Assembly: GCA_032718475.1 (NCBI GenBank) | Contig: JAUCBJ010001079.1 | Span: forward strand, 1-51,141 | Direction of reading: 5' to 3' | Length of the DNA stretch: 51,141 nucleotides | Origin: Nemertoderma westbladi | Lineage: Eukaryota > Xenacoelomorpha > Nemertodermatida > Nemertodermatidae | Notes under the pieces: model-generated | What the model saw: only the letters and a program-made list of their open reading frames with translations | Told to the model about the DNA's origin: nothing | Databases searched by the model: none | Shown here: positions 24,968 to 35,852 of the stretch, piece by piece | How positions within the stretch are numbered: position 1 is the stretch's first letter | Layout: each line of letters begins with the position of its first letter | Made by a program: the position numbers and the translations under genes

Positions 24968-27287
24968 CTAAAAAAATCGAAATAAACATTTATCTTTTTG
25001 TATTTTTTTTACAATCCATATATTTTAATAATTATTTATAACATGGGAAAAAAAACTAAAAAATATAACTAACTTTTACATTATTCTCGAGGCATTTTTC
25101 TTACCGAGCGCCAGCGAGGTCGCGAGGGTCGAGAGAATATTGAAAAAATATATTCTACGTTTTTTTTCCCATGTAATACGTAATTTATTCTTAAATATAT
25201 TCCAACATCGGGAAAAAAGTTTAAATTTTTTTCCCTATGGAAAAAGAAACCCATAGGATTACATGGCTTTATAAATAAAATATAGTATAGTATAGTAAAA
25301 TAAAATGTTTTTGTTGGAATTTCTTAACTTTATTTCCCAAGTAATAAATAATTATTATTCTAAAATTTGTACTATTTTGTTGCTAAATTATTTAATAATA
25401 CAGAGCGATATAGTGTTATACAAAATAAATTGAACTCCAGTATTCTACTATATTGCTTCAATAAATAGTTACTGCTATTCAAATTATTGTACTTTTCAAC
25501 TCCTGATACTGTACTGTATTTATTACGTAACTAAATAGAGAGCCGCTTAACTACATAAACCAATATTTCGTTTTGTAGTATAGGGCCTACGCTTTGCAGA
25601 CCATAAAGTTGAAATAACTATTGTGTGTTTGAATGGATTTTTTCTTTTCTACTAAACCTTTTCTACTCCGATTCTCTTTCAACACATAAAATAAATAAAT
25701 ATAAGTAATAAAATAATACCGGTAATAATATAATAAAATTTAAGAAATTCCACCAAAAATATCTCATGTGACTTTTTTTGCCATGAAAAAAGTAAAATCA
25801 ATGCAATCCAATTATTTATGATTACTTAATTCTCATTAGTTACTTTTTTTCCTATGGAAAATGTTCTCCTTTTTCTCCCAATTACAATTTAAGAACAAAA
25901 ATTAATAAGTAATTTAAAATTTGTTTGATCAACTTGGACTTTTTACAGGCACTATATTCACTATATCACTATATTCTAGAACTATATTCTCGCTCAACTA
26001 ATGCAATCGAAATAAGAAATAAATAACATTACTGCTATATAAATAGTGCAGTGCACTATAAATACCGTGAGTGTCTCGGAGGAGTCTATTGTGAGTGACA
26101 TGACGTCATTTGAATTCAAAAACACTATGAATATTTTACAATTCCTTGTCAAAAAAATTGTGAATTGCTTATTACAAAATTATGTAAGAGAAATGAGCAA
26201 GTGATAGGAAAGATTTTCTAACCAAAACAATAAGCGAAAGTCCGTTAGAGCAAAAATAAACTGTAAACCAGTGTTCTAAAGTAAGCCCATCTATATAGTG
26301 TATTGTTTTGGTTAGGAACTGGCATACACCATTTCATTATGTTTTCGTGCTGGGGGTGTTACACAATGAGTGAACCTGATCCTTCCTGCAGTTAATACGG
26401 TTAACATTATAACCATATGATGACATTCCTTCAATAAAGTACATTTTGCAGGATGGTACAGTATTGTAGTTCCAGGATAGTTAAATATGTTACCAACAAA
26501 TAAATTATATAGAATAATAAATAGGGCTAGGCTGGTATTTATGTAATAATATAGCTATCTCGTAGTCATTAGCGTTCCACAAATTGCACTGCAGTAGCTA
26601 GTATAATTAATACTTAGCTTGTACAAAAACGTCAGGGCTGTAAGCAGGGCATAGTAATATCGTATGATACCTGCGACATTCATCCTCATATTCGTTACAT
26701 CAACTAGGACTTAGTACTTTGATTCTAGAGGATATTCTAGAAAACGTTCGCTATCATAATATCATAATTAAATATTTCTAGAACAACAAAATGAAAGTTC
26801 TAGAAGAAATACTTTTTGTCCTAGAACATTTAAATAGTATTGTTTTATGAAGTATATTTCTTTCTGTTAGGTCCAATAAAAAATTTACATAATTTACATA
26901 CATTACTGTTAGAATGAAAGTAGTGAAAATTTAAATAGTGCATTTCTTATACTGTAACTATTTTGAAAATGTTATTTCGTAGCTAGAAAATTATTGTGTG
27001 AAAATAGCAATAAACTTTAGAATAAAATAACTTAATATATCTGATAAAAACAAGTTTTTTCATCTTTGCCACTCGTTACGTTTTTTATCGCTGCGCTCGT
27101 GAAATAACCGCACTCGCGACTGGTATCTAACAAACAAGTTATTCACGGATGGATAAAATTGTGACAATTCCTGCATGAAAATAATATCACTCTAACCGTA
27201 GAAAAACAGCACCCACAATCATTCCAATAACACATTTAATGTAAACTCGTTTTAATAATCGTGTTATCTGTATTTAGCTAACCTTAC
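24968..27287. other. AT-rich intergenic or intronic DNA
   Basis: 2.3 kb with very low GC, many homopolymer A/T runs and short stop-rich frames. GGGAAAAAAA-like and TTTTTTCCCATG-like words recur around 25045-25260 and 25780-25860, so there are short dispersed repeats. No gene is seen. Confidence 0.4.
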
Positions 27288-27600
27288 TAATAGTTTTAGT
27301 TTCTTCATTGTTGGAATTCACAAAGACACCATAATAGCCTTCTCTATTTGTGAAGTTCAGGTCACTGCGACTGTCTCCTGACATCGGGTTCAACCACCCT
27401 TCGTGTGTCCAAATACAGGGAGAAATCGCTTTCTCATATTCTGTTAGTGAGTTTTGGTCTTGAATATCGTTGGGAACATTTGAATAACTGTTTGCATGCT
27501 GTTGATTGGAAACTTGCTGCGAAGGTAGCATATCGCGTGATGTTGGGGAGTTAGGATATGAACCTGTTGCGTTTCTCCTACCTTTGGAATAACGGTTCAT
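27288..27600 (-). CDS. Candidate first coding exon, unknown protein
   Basis: ATG at 27600 (minus) starts a polar, Asn/Ser-rich peptide beginning MNRYSKGRRNATG and containing CIWTHEGWLNPMSGD. After 104 codons plus one base the sequence reads ATTA/GTAAGG, a good splice donor at 27287-27286. Without splicing the frame ends within a few codons. It would be a phase-1 exon. The protein is not recognised. The start lies about 470 bp from the start of a candidate plus-strand exon at 28070, so a shared divergent promoter is possible. Confidence 0.4.
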
Positions 27601-28069
27601 CACAAAATAAATAAAAATGTTTTTTAGTAATCGCTACCAGAAAATCTACACAGAACAAAAATGCAATGCCAGAACAGAGTTACCTGGACAACTCCACTGC
27701 TAAATGAGACAAAAATGGGTAGGATAGGCCCAATCTAATATAAGTTGAAAGTGAAACTATTACTGGGTAAGGACAGCAAAATTACTTTCATAATATTATG
27801 TGATATGGTGGTAGTCTGCCTCGAATCTGAGCTTAATTTATAATGAAATGCGTTGCAAATTGAAATTTAATCCTGTACATTTCAAATTATTCCGGTAAAC
27901 TTGAGTTAAATTTCATTGACGTGCAGATACATACATACATAATCACATTACTAGGGTGCCACCTCCTTTGCAACGGAACAACTCCAGTTAGCGAGCTGCC
28001 GTATAGCCAATTCATCTACCGGTACATTATCAAGATCAGTGTATTTCAGCAGACGTTTCGGGAATTTCA

Positions 28070-28206
28070 ATGGCTGACCACAACATTGCATCTCGCCAAC
28101 CCGCTGTCATAGCACAAGATCATGCACAAGTTATTCAGTTAATAAATGCGACCAGTTTGGTCGGCAAAACTTATCCGTTGCGGCTTCAGGGTGCTGCTGG
28201 GTTTTG
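28070..28206 (+). CDS. Candidate first coding exon, unknown protein
   Basis: ATG at 28070 in TTCAATGGC context starts MADHNIASRQPAVIAQDHAQ and continues for 45 codons with balanced, protein-like composition to GGGTTTTG/GTAATA, a possible splice donor at 28207-28208, just before in-frame stops. I do not recognise it and see no second exon. It is divergent from the exon at 27288-27600. Confidence 0.3.
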
Positions 28207-29626
28207 GTAATAAGACGTTACTATTGTAATCATCATGGACTTAACACATTACCAAACCTAAACATTGCTTTCGCCGCGAAGAACAGTCTTTGTACAAACT
28301 TGTGATTTGGTAGCCACATGGAAAGCATAAGCGTCTTAAAGGACTCTGGCCTTGAAGGTTATGATAATCACGCGAAAGTCATGGGGAATAGGGAGGGTGT
28401 TGTGGCGGCTTAATTTTGTCGACAAGCCGGCATATCATTCTTTATATATATTATTACTATGTAGCTGTAATAGCATGGCGATAGTACAGTTTAGTGTTAG
28501 TAACATCTAATTATTGTATTATTATAAATATTTTGTATTATTGTAAACATTCTGAGTTAGTAAATTCCCATATTGCTACTGGAGTACAATTAGCTAAATG
28601 GTCGTATGAATCCAGGAGTTTACATGCACTAACCGATACATGAACTATTATTTATCCCCTGGGAACATATCGCGACTACCACTAGAGTTAACCTCGAGGA
28701 AAGCCTTCATTTTGAGTTAAAAATCCAACGTAAACCTGTGAATATTATGCTTACGTAATTAATCAGTGATTATATGGTTTTACAATTGTGAAATTTGTCT
28801 AATATTCAACATCTCCAAAATAAATTATCTGAGGACAGTTCATACTATTTTTCAGAACAATATAGCCTATTTCCATAGCAACTAAAATATTCCATACCCA
28901 AGCCAAAGTTTTAAGTTTATCTTTTGGCTTCCGATTGCCAACAAAACTAGGAAATTCGGTTTGCATTGCGCAAAGTTATTAAAAAACAAAAACATGTCAA
29001 ATTTTGTGAAACACCATGTATATATTTCTTATTAGTAACTTCCCTCTATTGTCACCATCAAGCTGTGGCATCCTGCGAATGCCTCTTTTACGTGGAGATA
29101 CCATCGCATCAAAGCCTGATAATTCCCAATGCTTATCTTCTTTAAATTATCTTTTTCCTCCGCGATACTTACTTTAATTTCAATCTCTAGCATTACCTCC
29201 AGAGAAAGCCTCCTTTTTGGAGGCGAACTTACGAAGACCCAGTAGTTGCTTGTCAAGTAAACCTTAAACAAATGTAAATTACAATGTATAAAGTGCTCAT
29301 CGCAGTTTATTAATCACGACTTATCTAAAAGGATTGTTTACTACACCTTAACATTTTAATAGTAATCGAAAATCTAACATACAGTACAGGGAGTTTAAGG
29401 ACAGTACTTTATCTTAAACAGCAACGTAAAGTGTTCACATTTTAAGTAATTTTCGACGTTTTAGTGTTCATTATGGAATTGAAGTAAGATTATAATAACC
29501 TTTGACATTTTACCATTATATATGAAAGCCAAATGGTAATCAGTAAATATATATCGAGGAGACACAAGTGTTCCAAGTCCACAAGTACTATTCGTAAACA
29601 AATAGAAACATTCAACCGGAAAGGAA
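28207..29626. other. Intergenic or intronic, no sure gene
   Basis: Mostly AT-rich. One minus-strand stretch (about 29258-29180) has an acceptor-like TTTGTTTAAG in front and a donor-like AAAG/TAAGTAT or AAA/GTAAGT behind, but the peptide is short and unrecognised. A possible polyadenylation word AATAAA for the upstream minus-strand gene lies near 29305-29311. Confidence 0.3.
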
Positions 29627-30292
29627 CTAGTCGTTGTCCCAAACGACACCTTTCCCACCTTGAATTCTTCTTCTGGACGGGTTTATTACGCTCATCCCTT
29701 TCTTGGGACTTACGACAATACGTTTGCTCCGCTTACTCGGAACCATATCGAATCCATCGTCGCGCGGACGCTCAGATTTCTTGGAGGAAGTTCCCGAAGA
29801 CCTGTCCAACTTTGCCTTCACCTCGGCCAAATCCTTTTGCAACTTATAAAGTAATTCGGCCTGATAGAATAAAGTCTGCTTTATGAGTCGGCAACTCTCG
29901 ACGGCGGAGTTTACCGGCTCCAAGTCGAACGATATCGGTTTATCCCCGGATAAATTTACTATAAATACGTTATCGCAAGGAGTAACCGACACATTTTTAT
30001 CGTGAAAACCAGTTACGATTGAATTTATATACTCTCGAGGAGAAGCAAACTTAGAAATGGAAACAGCTGACTTTATGAACTCAATATCGATATCGTTTCT
30101 CCAAACTCTGGCGGAGTCCGTTGCAATTACCGAGAACATAGTCCGCAGTCTGTCAGTAGTTTTGGGTTGGCGTGGATTGTGTACTGGAACGTGAATGTAA
30201 ATTAAATGTTGAGGTTTTATCAACGATGATGTTGTAACAGACACCTCACTGATCCCGCTACTAAATATATCACTAGCGATATCGTCTTCCAT
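29627..30292 (-). CDS. PAXX: PAXX-like non-homologous end-joining factor (XRCC4/XLF superfamily), intronless
   Basis: 221 residues from ATG at 30290-30292 to TAG at 29627-29629, in one uninterrupted frame. Three parts match the paralogue of XRCC4 and XLF. A head domain (about 25-130) has FSVIATDSARVW near 53-64 and VNLSGDKPISFDLEPV near 112-127. A short coiled-coil stalk (about 133-163) follows. The disordered basic tail (about 164-221) has a nuclear-localisation-like PSKRSKR and ends in the conserved Ku-binding type motif GMSVINPSRRR...GVVWDND. In vertebrates PAXX binds DNA-bound Ku and stabilises the end-joining synapse in the nucleus; that role is inferred here from homology. Length is close to the human protein (about 204 residues). 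The human gene has introns, so this one-exon form could be true intron loss or an old intact retrocopy; the frame has no lesion. Confidence 0.85.
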   Translation of the reverse strand: MEDDIASDIFSSGISEVSVTTSSLIKPQHLIYIHVPVHNPRQPKTTDRLRTMFSVIATDSARVWRNDIDIEFIKSAVSISKFASPREYINSIVTGFHDKNVSVTPCDNVFIVNLSGDKPISFDLEPVNSAVESCRLIKQTLFYQAELLYKLQKDLAEVKAKLDRSSGTSSKKSERPRDDGFDMVPSKRSKRIVVSPKKGMSVINPSRRRIQGGKGVVWDND

Positions 30293-30776
30293 TGCGACTT
30301 ATAATGTTATATAAGTAACAGTAGGAGGCCTACCGATACCGGTAGCATAATCCTAAATAAAAAATATTTATCATATGAAAACTACAAAAACTACCGGTTG
30401 GTACTTCAAATTATTAATAAGAAAACTATTGTTTTTCTAATAAAACCTTCAACACCCGTCTAACTTTACAGTTACTTTAAACCTGTAACGTGTATGGTTG
30501 TATAGTTACTGGGTTAAAGTACAACTTTTCCAGTTTTAAAAAGTAATAACTGAAATGAAGTACCGGTATCCTGTTTGTTGTTCAATATTCAGTGACAAAA
30601 TAATATATTTAAATTACCCGCGTAAATATTACATTTTGTTATCGTTTACCCATGGCAACCAATTTACTCTGTAAAGTACAAAATTACATTTGCCATTGCG
30701 AGATTAATTACACTTAAACTGAAAGTATATTGAGTATGTAATCATAATAAGTAAGCAACAATAACATAGACTCCGA
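30293..30776. other. Intergenic, upstream of the PAXX-like gene
   Basis: AT-rich, with the repeated word ACCGGTA (about 30325-30345, 30390, 30562). No coding frame. It probably holds the PAXX promoter, but no specific element can be named. Confidence 0.35.
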
Positions 30777-31046
30777 ATGGACAAGGCGATAAAGTGTTGC
30801 AACATAAGACATACAACTATAAAAGTATTTCTCTACCTCGCAAAAGCTTTCGATACGGTCGACCACGATATACTGATTGCTAAACTCGAACACTTTGGAG
30901 TTCGTGGAATCCCACTTACGTGGTTCAAAAGATACTTATCTTGTCGACAACAATACGTAGACTTCCATGGTACATTCTCGGAAGTATCTTTAATGTTATT
31001 GGGGGTGCCTCAAGGATCTATCCTTGGGCCCCTTTGATCAATGATA
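30777..31046 (+). pseudogene. LINE reverse transcriptase fragment, upstream part
   Basis: The frame encodes YLAKAFDTVDHDILIAKLEH (motif A), then GVPQGSILGPL (motif B), typical of jockey/CR1-type non-LTR reverse transcriptases. Just after motif B the frame is lost: bases encoding a relic of INDI follow out of frame, and then a SINE begins. The 5' end of the LINE is missing. It is the upstream half of the fragment that resumes at about 31925. Confidence 0.8.
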
Positions 31047-31240
31047 TAAAAAAGTAAAGTAAAAGTAAATTTTTTTCGGCCGCTAGGCCAGGGATCACGC
31101 ACAAAGTCTGACGACTTATTTCCAGTGCGGTCCCCCCAGAACTTTACTCCCCAGAGGAAACTCCAGTACTCATTTAGCTACCACTTAAGGATGCAAGGCA
31201 GAGATGCGCCCTGGCTGGTCCCTTTAAAGCATTCGCTTTT
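31047..31240 (-). mobile_element. SINE copy, 5'-truncated, inserted in the LINE
   Basis: Matches 46690-46920 over GGCCAGGGATCACGCACAAA, TTTACTCCCCAGAGGAAACT and CCTGGCTGGTCCCTTTAAAG. Its A/T-rich tail (AAAGTAAAGTAAAAGTAAAT) is on the left, so it lies on the minus strand. The tRNA-like head is absent. It splits the LINE reverse transcriptase. Confidence 0.75.
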
Positions 31241-31924
31241 GGGGCTGCAGCCCCGGGCCCCGTGATGGTATGGGGCCCCAGAAAATTAAAAAAATTAAAA
31301 CATACAAGGAAGCACACCACCGAGAAAAACTTATATTCACGGGGGTTTTCGGGGTGGCTGATTTCATTTCCGAAGGCAGTTTTAATATTTGATGGAATCT
31401 AGTCTGTCGGTCGGTTGTCTGTCTGTCTGTGTTACATTTTGACATTCACATTGCCAGACAGATATTCCACGATATTTCGAGAACTAAAAAAAAGATATCT
31501 CTCTAAGCAGTTTTTAGATTTGTAACCCCTATTAAATGCTGCTCTAGATGCAATAAAAAACAATCCTAAAATCTGTGATCATTATATGCGAACACCCCCC
31601 CCCCCCCCCCCCCCCTAAAAATTTATCGGGGCCCCAAACCGGCCCTGGGGGGGGGGGGGGGGGGGGGACTGGACGCAATAAAAATTCATCCCTCTCCATG
31701 GGAAATTGGACGCAAATAATAGCTGATTAGGCCTACCTCAAAAATAAAACTGTAACCTGTTATATTGTGTTTAGTTTATTGTTTTGGTTAAAATAACGCG
31801 CCAATGTAAACTGCTCCTTACCCTAAATTAAGAATTGAACATTGAGGCGGGATATTAATTCGCCAAGGCGGGTTTCGCGTCCAGTTACCTGATTCGCCCA
31901 TGATTTATGCCCCCCCCCCCCCCC
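31241..31924. other. Low-complexity insert with G and C runs
   Basis: Contains a C run of more than 20 near 31591-31615, a G run near 31648-31667 and another C run near 31911-31929, with GGGGCCCC words between. No coding frame. It separates the two halves of the LINE reverse transcriptase, so it came in after or with the SINE. Confidence 0.6.
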
Positions 31925-32100
31925 CCCCCGGCTCGGTGGCCTTTGGATCCGCCGATCTGGATACAAATATTTTTATCTCTGAGAAAAATATTAATAACAT
32001 GTTCGACATTCTTAACCACGAATTATTTAAAGTATCTGATTGGCTCGTATGGAATAAATTATCAATCAATATCTCAAAAACAAAATTAGTTTTATGTTAG
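31925..32100 (+). pseudogene. LINE reverse transcriptase fragment, downstream part
   Basis: The frame DTNIFISEKNINNMFDILN, then WLVWNKLSINISKTKLVL, is the segment just after the YADD motif of the same type of reverse transcriptase as 30777-31037. The catalytic box itself reads SADLDTN, so it is disrupted. It ends in TAG at 32098-32100. Confidence 0.75.
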
Positions 32101-32530
32101 ACATTGTTTGTCAGACACAAACCATAATTAAACCTCAAGTTATGGGGATGTAAGAACGAATGTAAGAAATTTAGTGTAATTATTTCACAATGATTACTAT
32201 TGGCTGGTAGACCCTCACCGACCCCCCCCCCCCCCCTACCCCCTCTACATTTGAAGGTTTCCTTGTCCTTGAGGACAAACCAGTTAAAAAGTGTTGAATA
32301 ATCTCATTGAATTTATATTGACTATGGAATATATGTACTATCTGACCTGTATTGGGTGGGAAATACAACGCGAATAATTTAATACAACATGTAATTAATT
32401 AGCACAACAGATTAATAGACCAGAAACATAATATATACTCACCAGTAGGTTAAACAACTCAACTAAATAATCAAACCATTATATTATACTGCATCACACC
32501 AAAACCAGAAAACCTAAAAACCAGTTATAT
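32101..32530. other. Intergenic, downstream of CARS1
   Basis: A C run lies near 32221-32235. On the minus strand ATTAAA at 32383-32378 is a possible polyadenylation signal for CARS1, about 150 bp past the end of the 51-bp array. Nothing else is seen. Confidence 0.35.
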
Positions 32531-35500
32531 CAAACTCCGTCACATTCACGAGGAACCGTTAACATTCTCTCCCGCTCCGCCCAAACTCCATCACACTCAC
32601 GAGGAACCGTTAACATTCTCTCCCGCTCCGCCCAAACTCCATCACACTCACGAGGAACCGTTAACATTCACTCCCGCTCCGCCCAAACTCCGTCACATTC
32701 ACGAGGAACCGTTAACATTCTCTCCCGCTCCGCCCAAACTCCATCACACTCACGAGGAACCGTTAACATTCTCTCCCGCTCCGCCCAAACTCCATCACAC
32801 TCACGAGGAACCGTTAACATTCTCTCCCGCTCCGCCCAAACTCCATCACATTCACGAGGAACCGTTAACATTCTCTCCCGCTCCGCCCAAACTCCATCAC
32901 ACTCACGAGGAACCGTTAACATTCTCTCCCGGTCCGCCCAAACTCCATCACACTCACGAGGAACCGTTAACATTCTCTCCCGCTCCGCCCAAACTCCATC
33001 ACATTCACGAGGAACCGTTAACATTCTCTCCCGCTCCGCCCAAACTCCATCACACTCACGAGGAACCGTTAACATTCTCTCCCGGTCCGCCCAAACTCCA
33101 TCACACTCACGAGGAACCGTTAACATTCTCTCCCGCTCCGCCCAAACTCCATCACACTCACGAGGAACCGTTAACATTCTCTCCAGGTCCGCCCAAACTC
33201 CATCACACTCACGAGGAACCGTTAACATTCTCTCCCGCTCCGCCCAAACTCCATCACATTCACGAGGAACCGTTAACATTCTCTCCCGCTCCGCCCAAAC
33301 TCCATCACATTCACGAGGAACCGTTAACATTCTCTCCCGGTCCGCCCAAACTCCGTCACATTCACGAGGAACCGTTAACATTCACTCCCGCTCCGCCCAA
33401 ACTCCATCACACTCACGAGGAACCGTTAACATTCACTCCCGCTCCGCCCAAACTCCATCACACTCACGAGGAACCGTTAACATTCTCTCCCGCTCCGCCC
33501 AAACTCCATCACACTCACGAGGAACCGTTAACATTCTCTCCCGCTCCGCCCAAACTCCATCACATTCACGAGGAACCGTTAACATTCTCTCCCGCTCCGC
33601 CCAAACTCCATCACATTCACGAGGAACCGTTAACATTCTCTCCCGCTCCGCCCAAACTCCATCACACTCACGAGGAAACGTTAACATTCTCTCCCGCTCC
33701 GCCCAAACTCCATCACACTCACGAGGAACCGTTAACATTCTCTCCCGCTCCGCCCAAACTCCATCACACTCACGAGGAACCGTTAACATTCACTCCCGCT
33801 CCGCCCAAACTACATCACACTCACGAGGAACCGTTAATATTCTCTCCCGCTCCGCCCAAACTCCATCACATTCACGAGGAACCGTTAACATTCTCTCCCG
33901 CTCCGCCCAAACTCCATCACATTCACGAGGAACCGTTAACATTCTCTCCCGCTCCGCCCAAACTCCGTCACATTCACGAGGAACCGTTAACATTCTCTCC
34001 CGCTCCGCCCAAACTCCATCACACTCACGAGGAACCGTTAACATTCTCTCCCGCTCCGCCCAAACTCCATCACACTCACGAGGAACCGTTAACATTCTCT
34101 CCCGCTCCGCCCAAACTCCATCACATTCACGAGGAACCGTTAACATTCTCTCCCGCTCCGCCCAAACTCCATCACATTCACGAGGAACCGTTAACATTCT
34201 CTCCCGCTCCGCCCAAACTCCATCACATTCACGAGGAACCGTTAACATTCTCTCCCGGTCCGCCCAAACTCCGTCACATTCACGAGGAACCGTTAACATT
34301 CTCTCCCGCTCCGCCCAAACTCCATCACACTCACGAGGAACCGTTAACATTCACTCCCGCTCCGCCCAAACTCCATCACACTCACGAGGAACCGTTAACA
34401 TTCTCTCCCGCTCCGCCCAAACTCCATCACACTCACGAGGAAACGTTAACATTCTCTCCCGCTCCGCCCAAATTCCATCACATTCACGAGGAACCGTTAA
34501 CATTCTCTCCCGCTCCGCCCAAACTCCATCACATTCACGAGGAACCGTTAACATTCTCTCCCGCTCCGCCCAAACTCCATCACATTCACGAGGAACCGTT
34601 AACATTCTCTCCCGCTCCGCCCAAACTCCATCACATTCACGAGGAACCGTTAACATTCTCTCCCGCTCCGCCCAAACTCCATCACATTCACGAGGAACCG
34701 TTAACATTCTCTCCCGCTCCGCCCAAACTCCATCACATTCACGAGGAACCGTTAACATTCTCTCCCGCTCCGCCCAAACTCCATCACATTCACGAGGAAC
34801 CGTTAACATTCTCTCCCGCTCCGCCCAAACTCCATCACATTCACGAGGAACCGTTAACATTCTCTCCCGCTCCGCCCAAACTCCGTCACATTCACGAGGA
34901 ACCGTTAACATTCTCTCCCGCTCCGCCCAAACTCCATCACACTCACGAGGAACCGTTAACATTCTCTCCCGCTCCGCCCAAACTCCATCACACTCACGAG
35001 GAACCGTTAACATTCACTCCCGCTCCGCCCAAACTCCATCACACTCACGAGGAACCGTTAACATTCTCTCCCGCTCCGCCCAAACTCCATCACACTCACG
35101 AGGAACCGTTAACATTCTCTCCCGCTCCGCCCAAACTCCATCACATTCACGAGGAACCGTTAACATTCTCTCCCGCTCCGCCCAAACTCCATCACATTCA
35201 CGAGGAACCGTTAACATTCTCTCCCGCTCCGCCCAAACTCCATCACATTCACGAGGAACCGTTAACATTCTCTCCCGCTCCGCCCAAACTCCATCACATT
35301 CACGAGGAACCGTTAACATTCTCTCCCGCTCCGCCCAAACTCCGTCACATTCACGAGGAACCGTTAACATTCTCTCCCGCTCCGCCCAAACTCCATCACA
35401 TTCACGAGGAACCGTTAACATTCTCTCCCGCTCCGCCCAAACTCCGTCACATTCACGAGGAACCGTTAACATTCTCTCCCGCTCCGCCCAAACTCCATCA

Positions 35501-35852
35501 CATTCACGAGGAACCGTTAACATTCTCTCCCGCTCCGCCCAAACTCCGTCACATTCACGAGGAACCGTTAACATTCTCTCCCGCTCCGCCCAAACTCCAT
35601 CACATTCACGAGGAACCGTTAACATTCTCTCCCGCTCCGCCCAAACTCCATCACATTCACGAGGAACCGTTAACATTCTCTCCAGGTCCGCCCAAACTCC
35701 ATCACACTCACGAGGATCCGTTAACATTCTCTCCCGCTCCGCCCAAACTCCGTCACATTCACGAGGAACCGTTAACATTCTCTCCCGCTCCGCCCAAACT
35801 CCATCACATTCACGAGGATCCGTTAACATTCTCTCCCGCTCCGCCCAAACTC
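32531..35852 (-). repeat. Minisatellite, 51-bp unit, about 65 copies, seeded by the CARS1 stop-codon region
   Basis: Read on the minus strand each unit is GAGTTTGGGCGGAGCGGGAG, then AGAATGTTAAC, then GGTTCCTCGTGAATGTGATG. The first copy on the CARS1 side (35852-35802) is the real end of the gene: [14 protein letters not shown] and its TGA at 35812-35810. So the unit holds the last 13 codons, the stop, and about 9 nt of 3' UTR. Units are nearly identical; the main variants are ACTCACGAG/ATTCACGAG, CCATCAC/CCGTCAC, CTCTCCC/CACTCCC and CCGCTC/CCGGTC (plus strand). In another frame the unit is stop-free and would encode [17 protein letters not shown], but variant units break this into five stretches. 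Confidence 0.95.

Noticed and set aside
32668-35829. Frames encoding repeated [17 protein letters not shown]
   Set aside because: They arise in a shifted frame of the 51-bp array after the CARS1 stop. A recurrent base change breaks them into five pieces, so no single protein is maintained.
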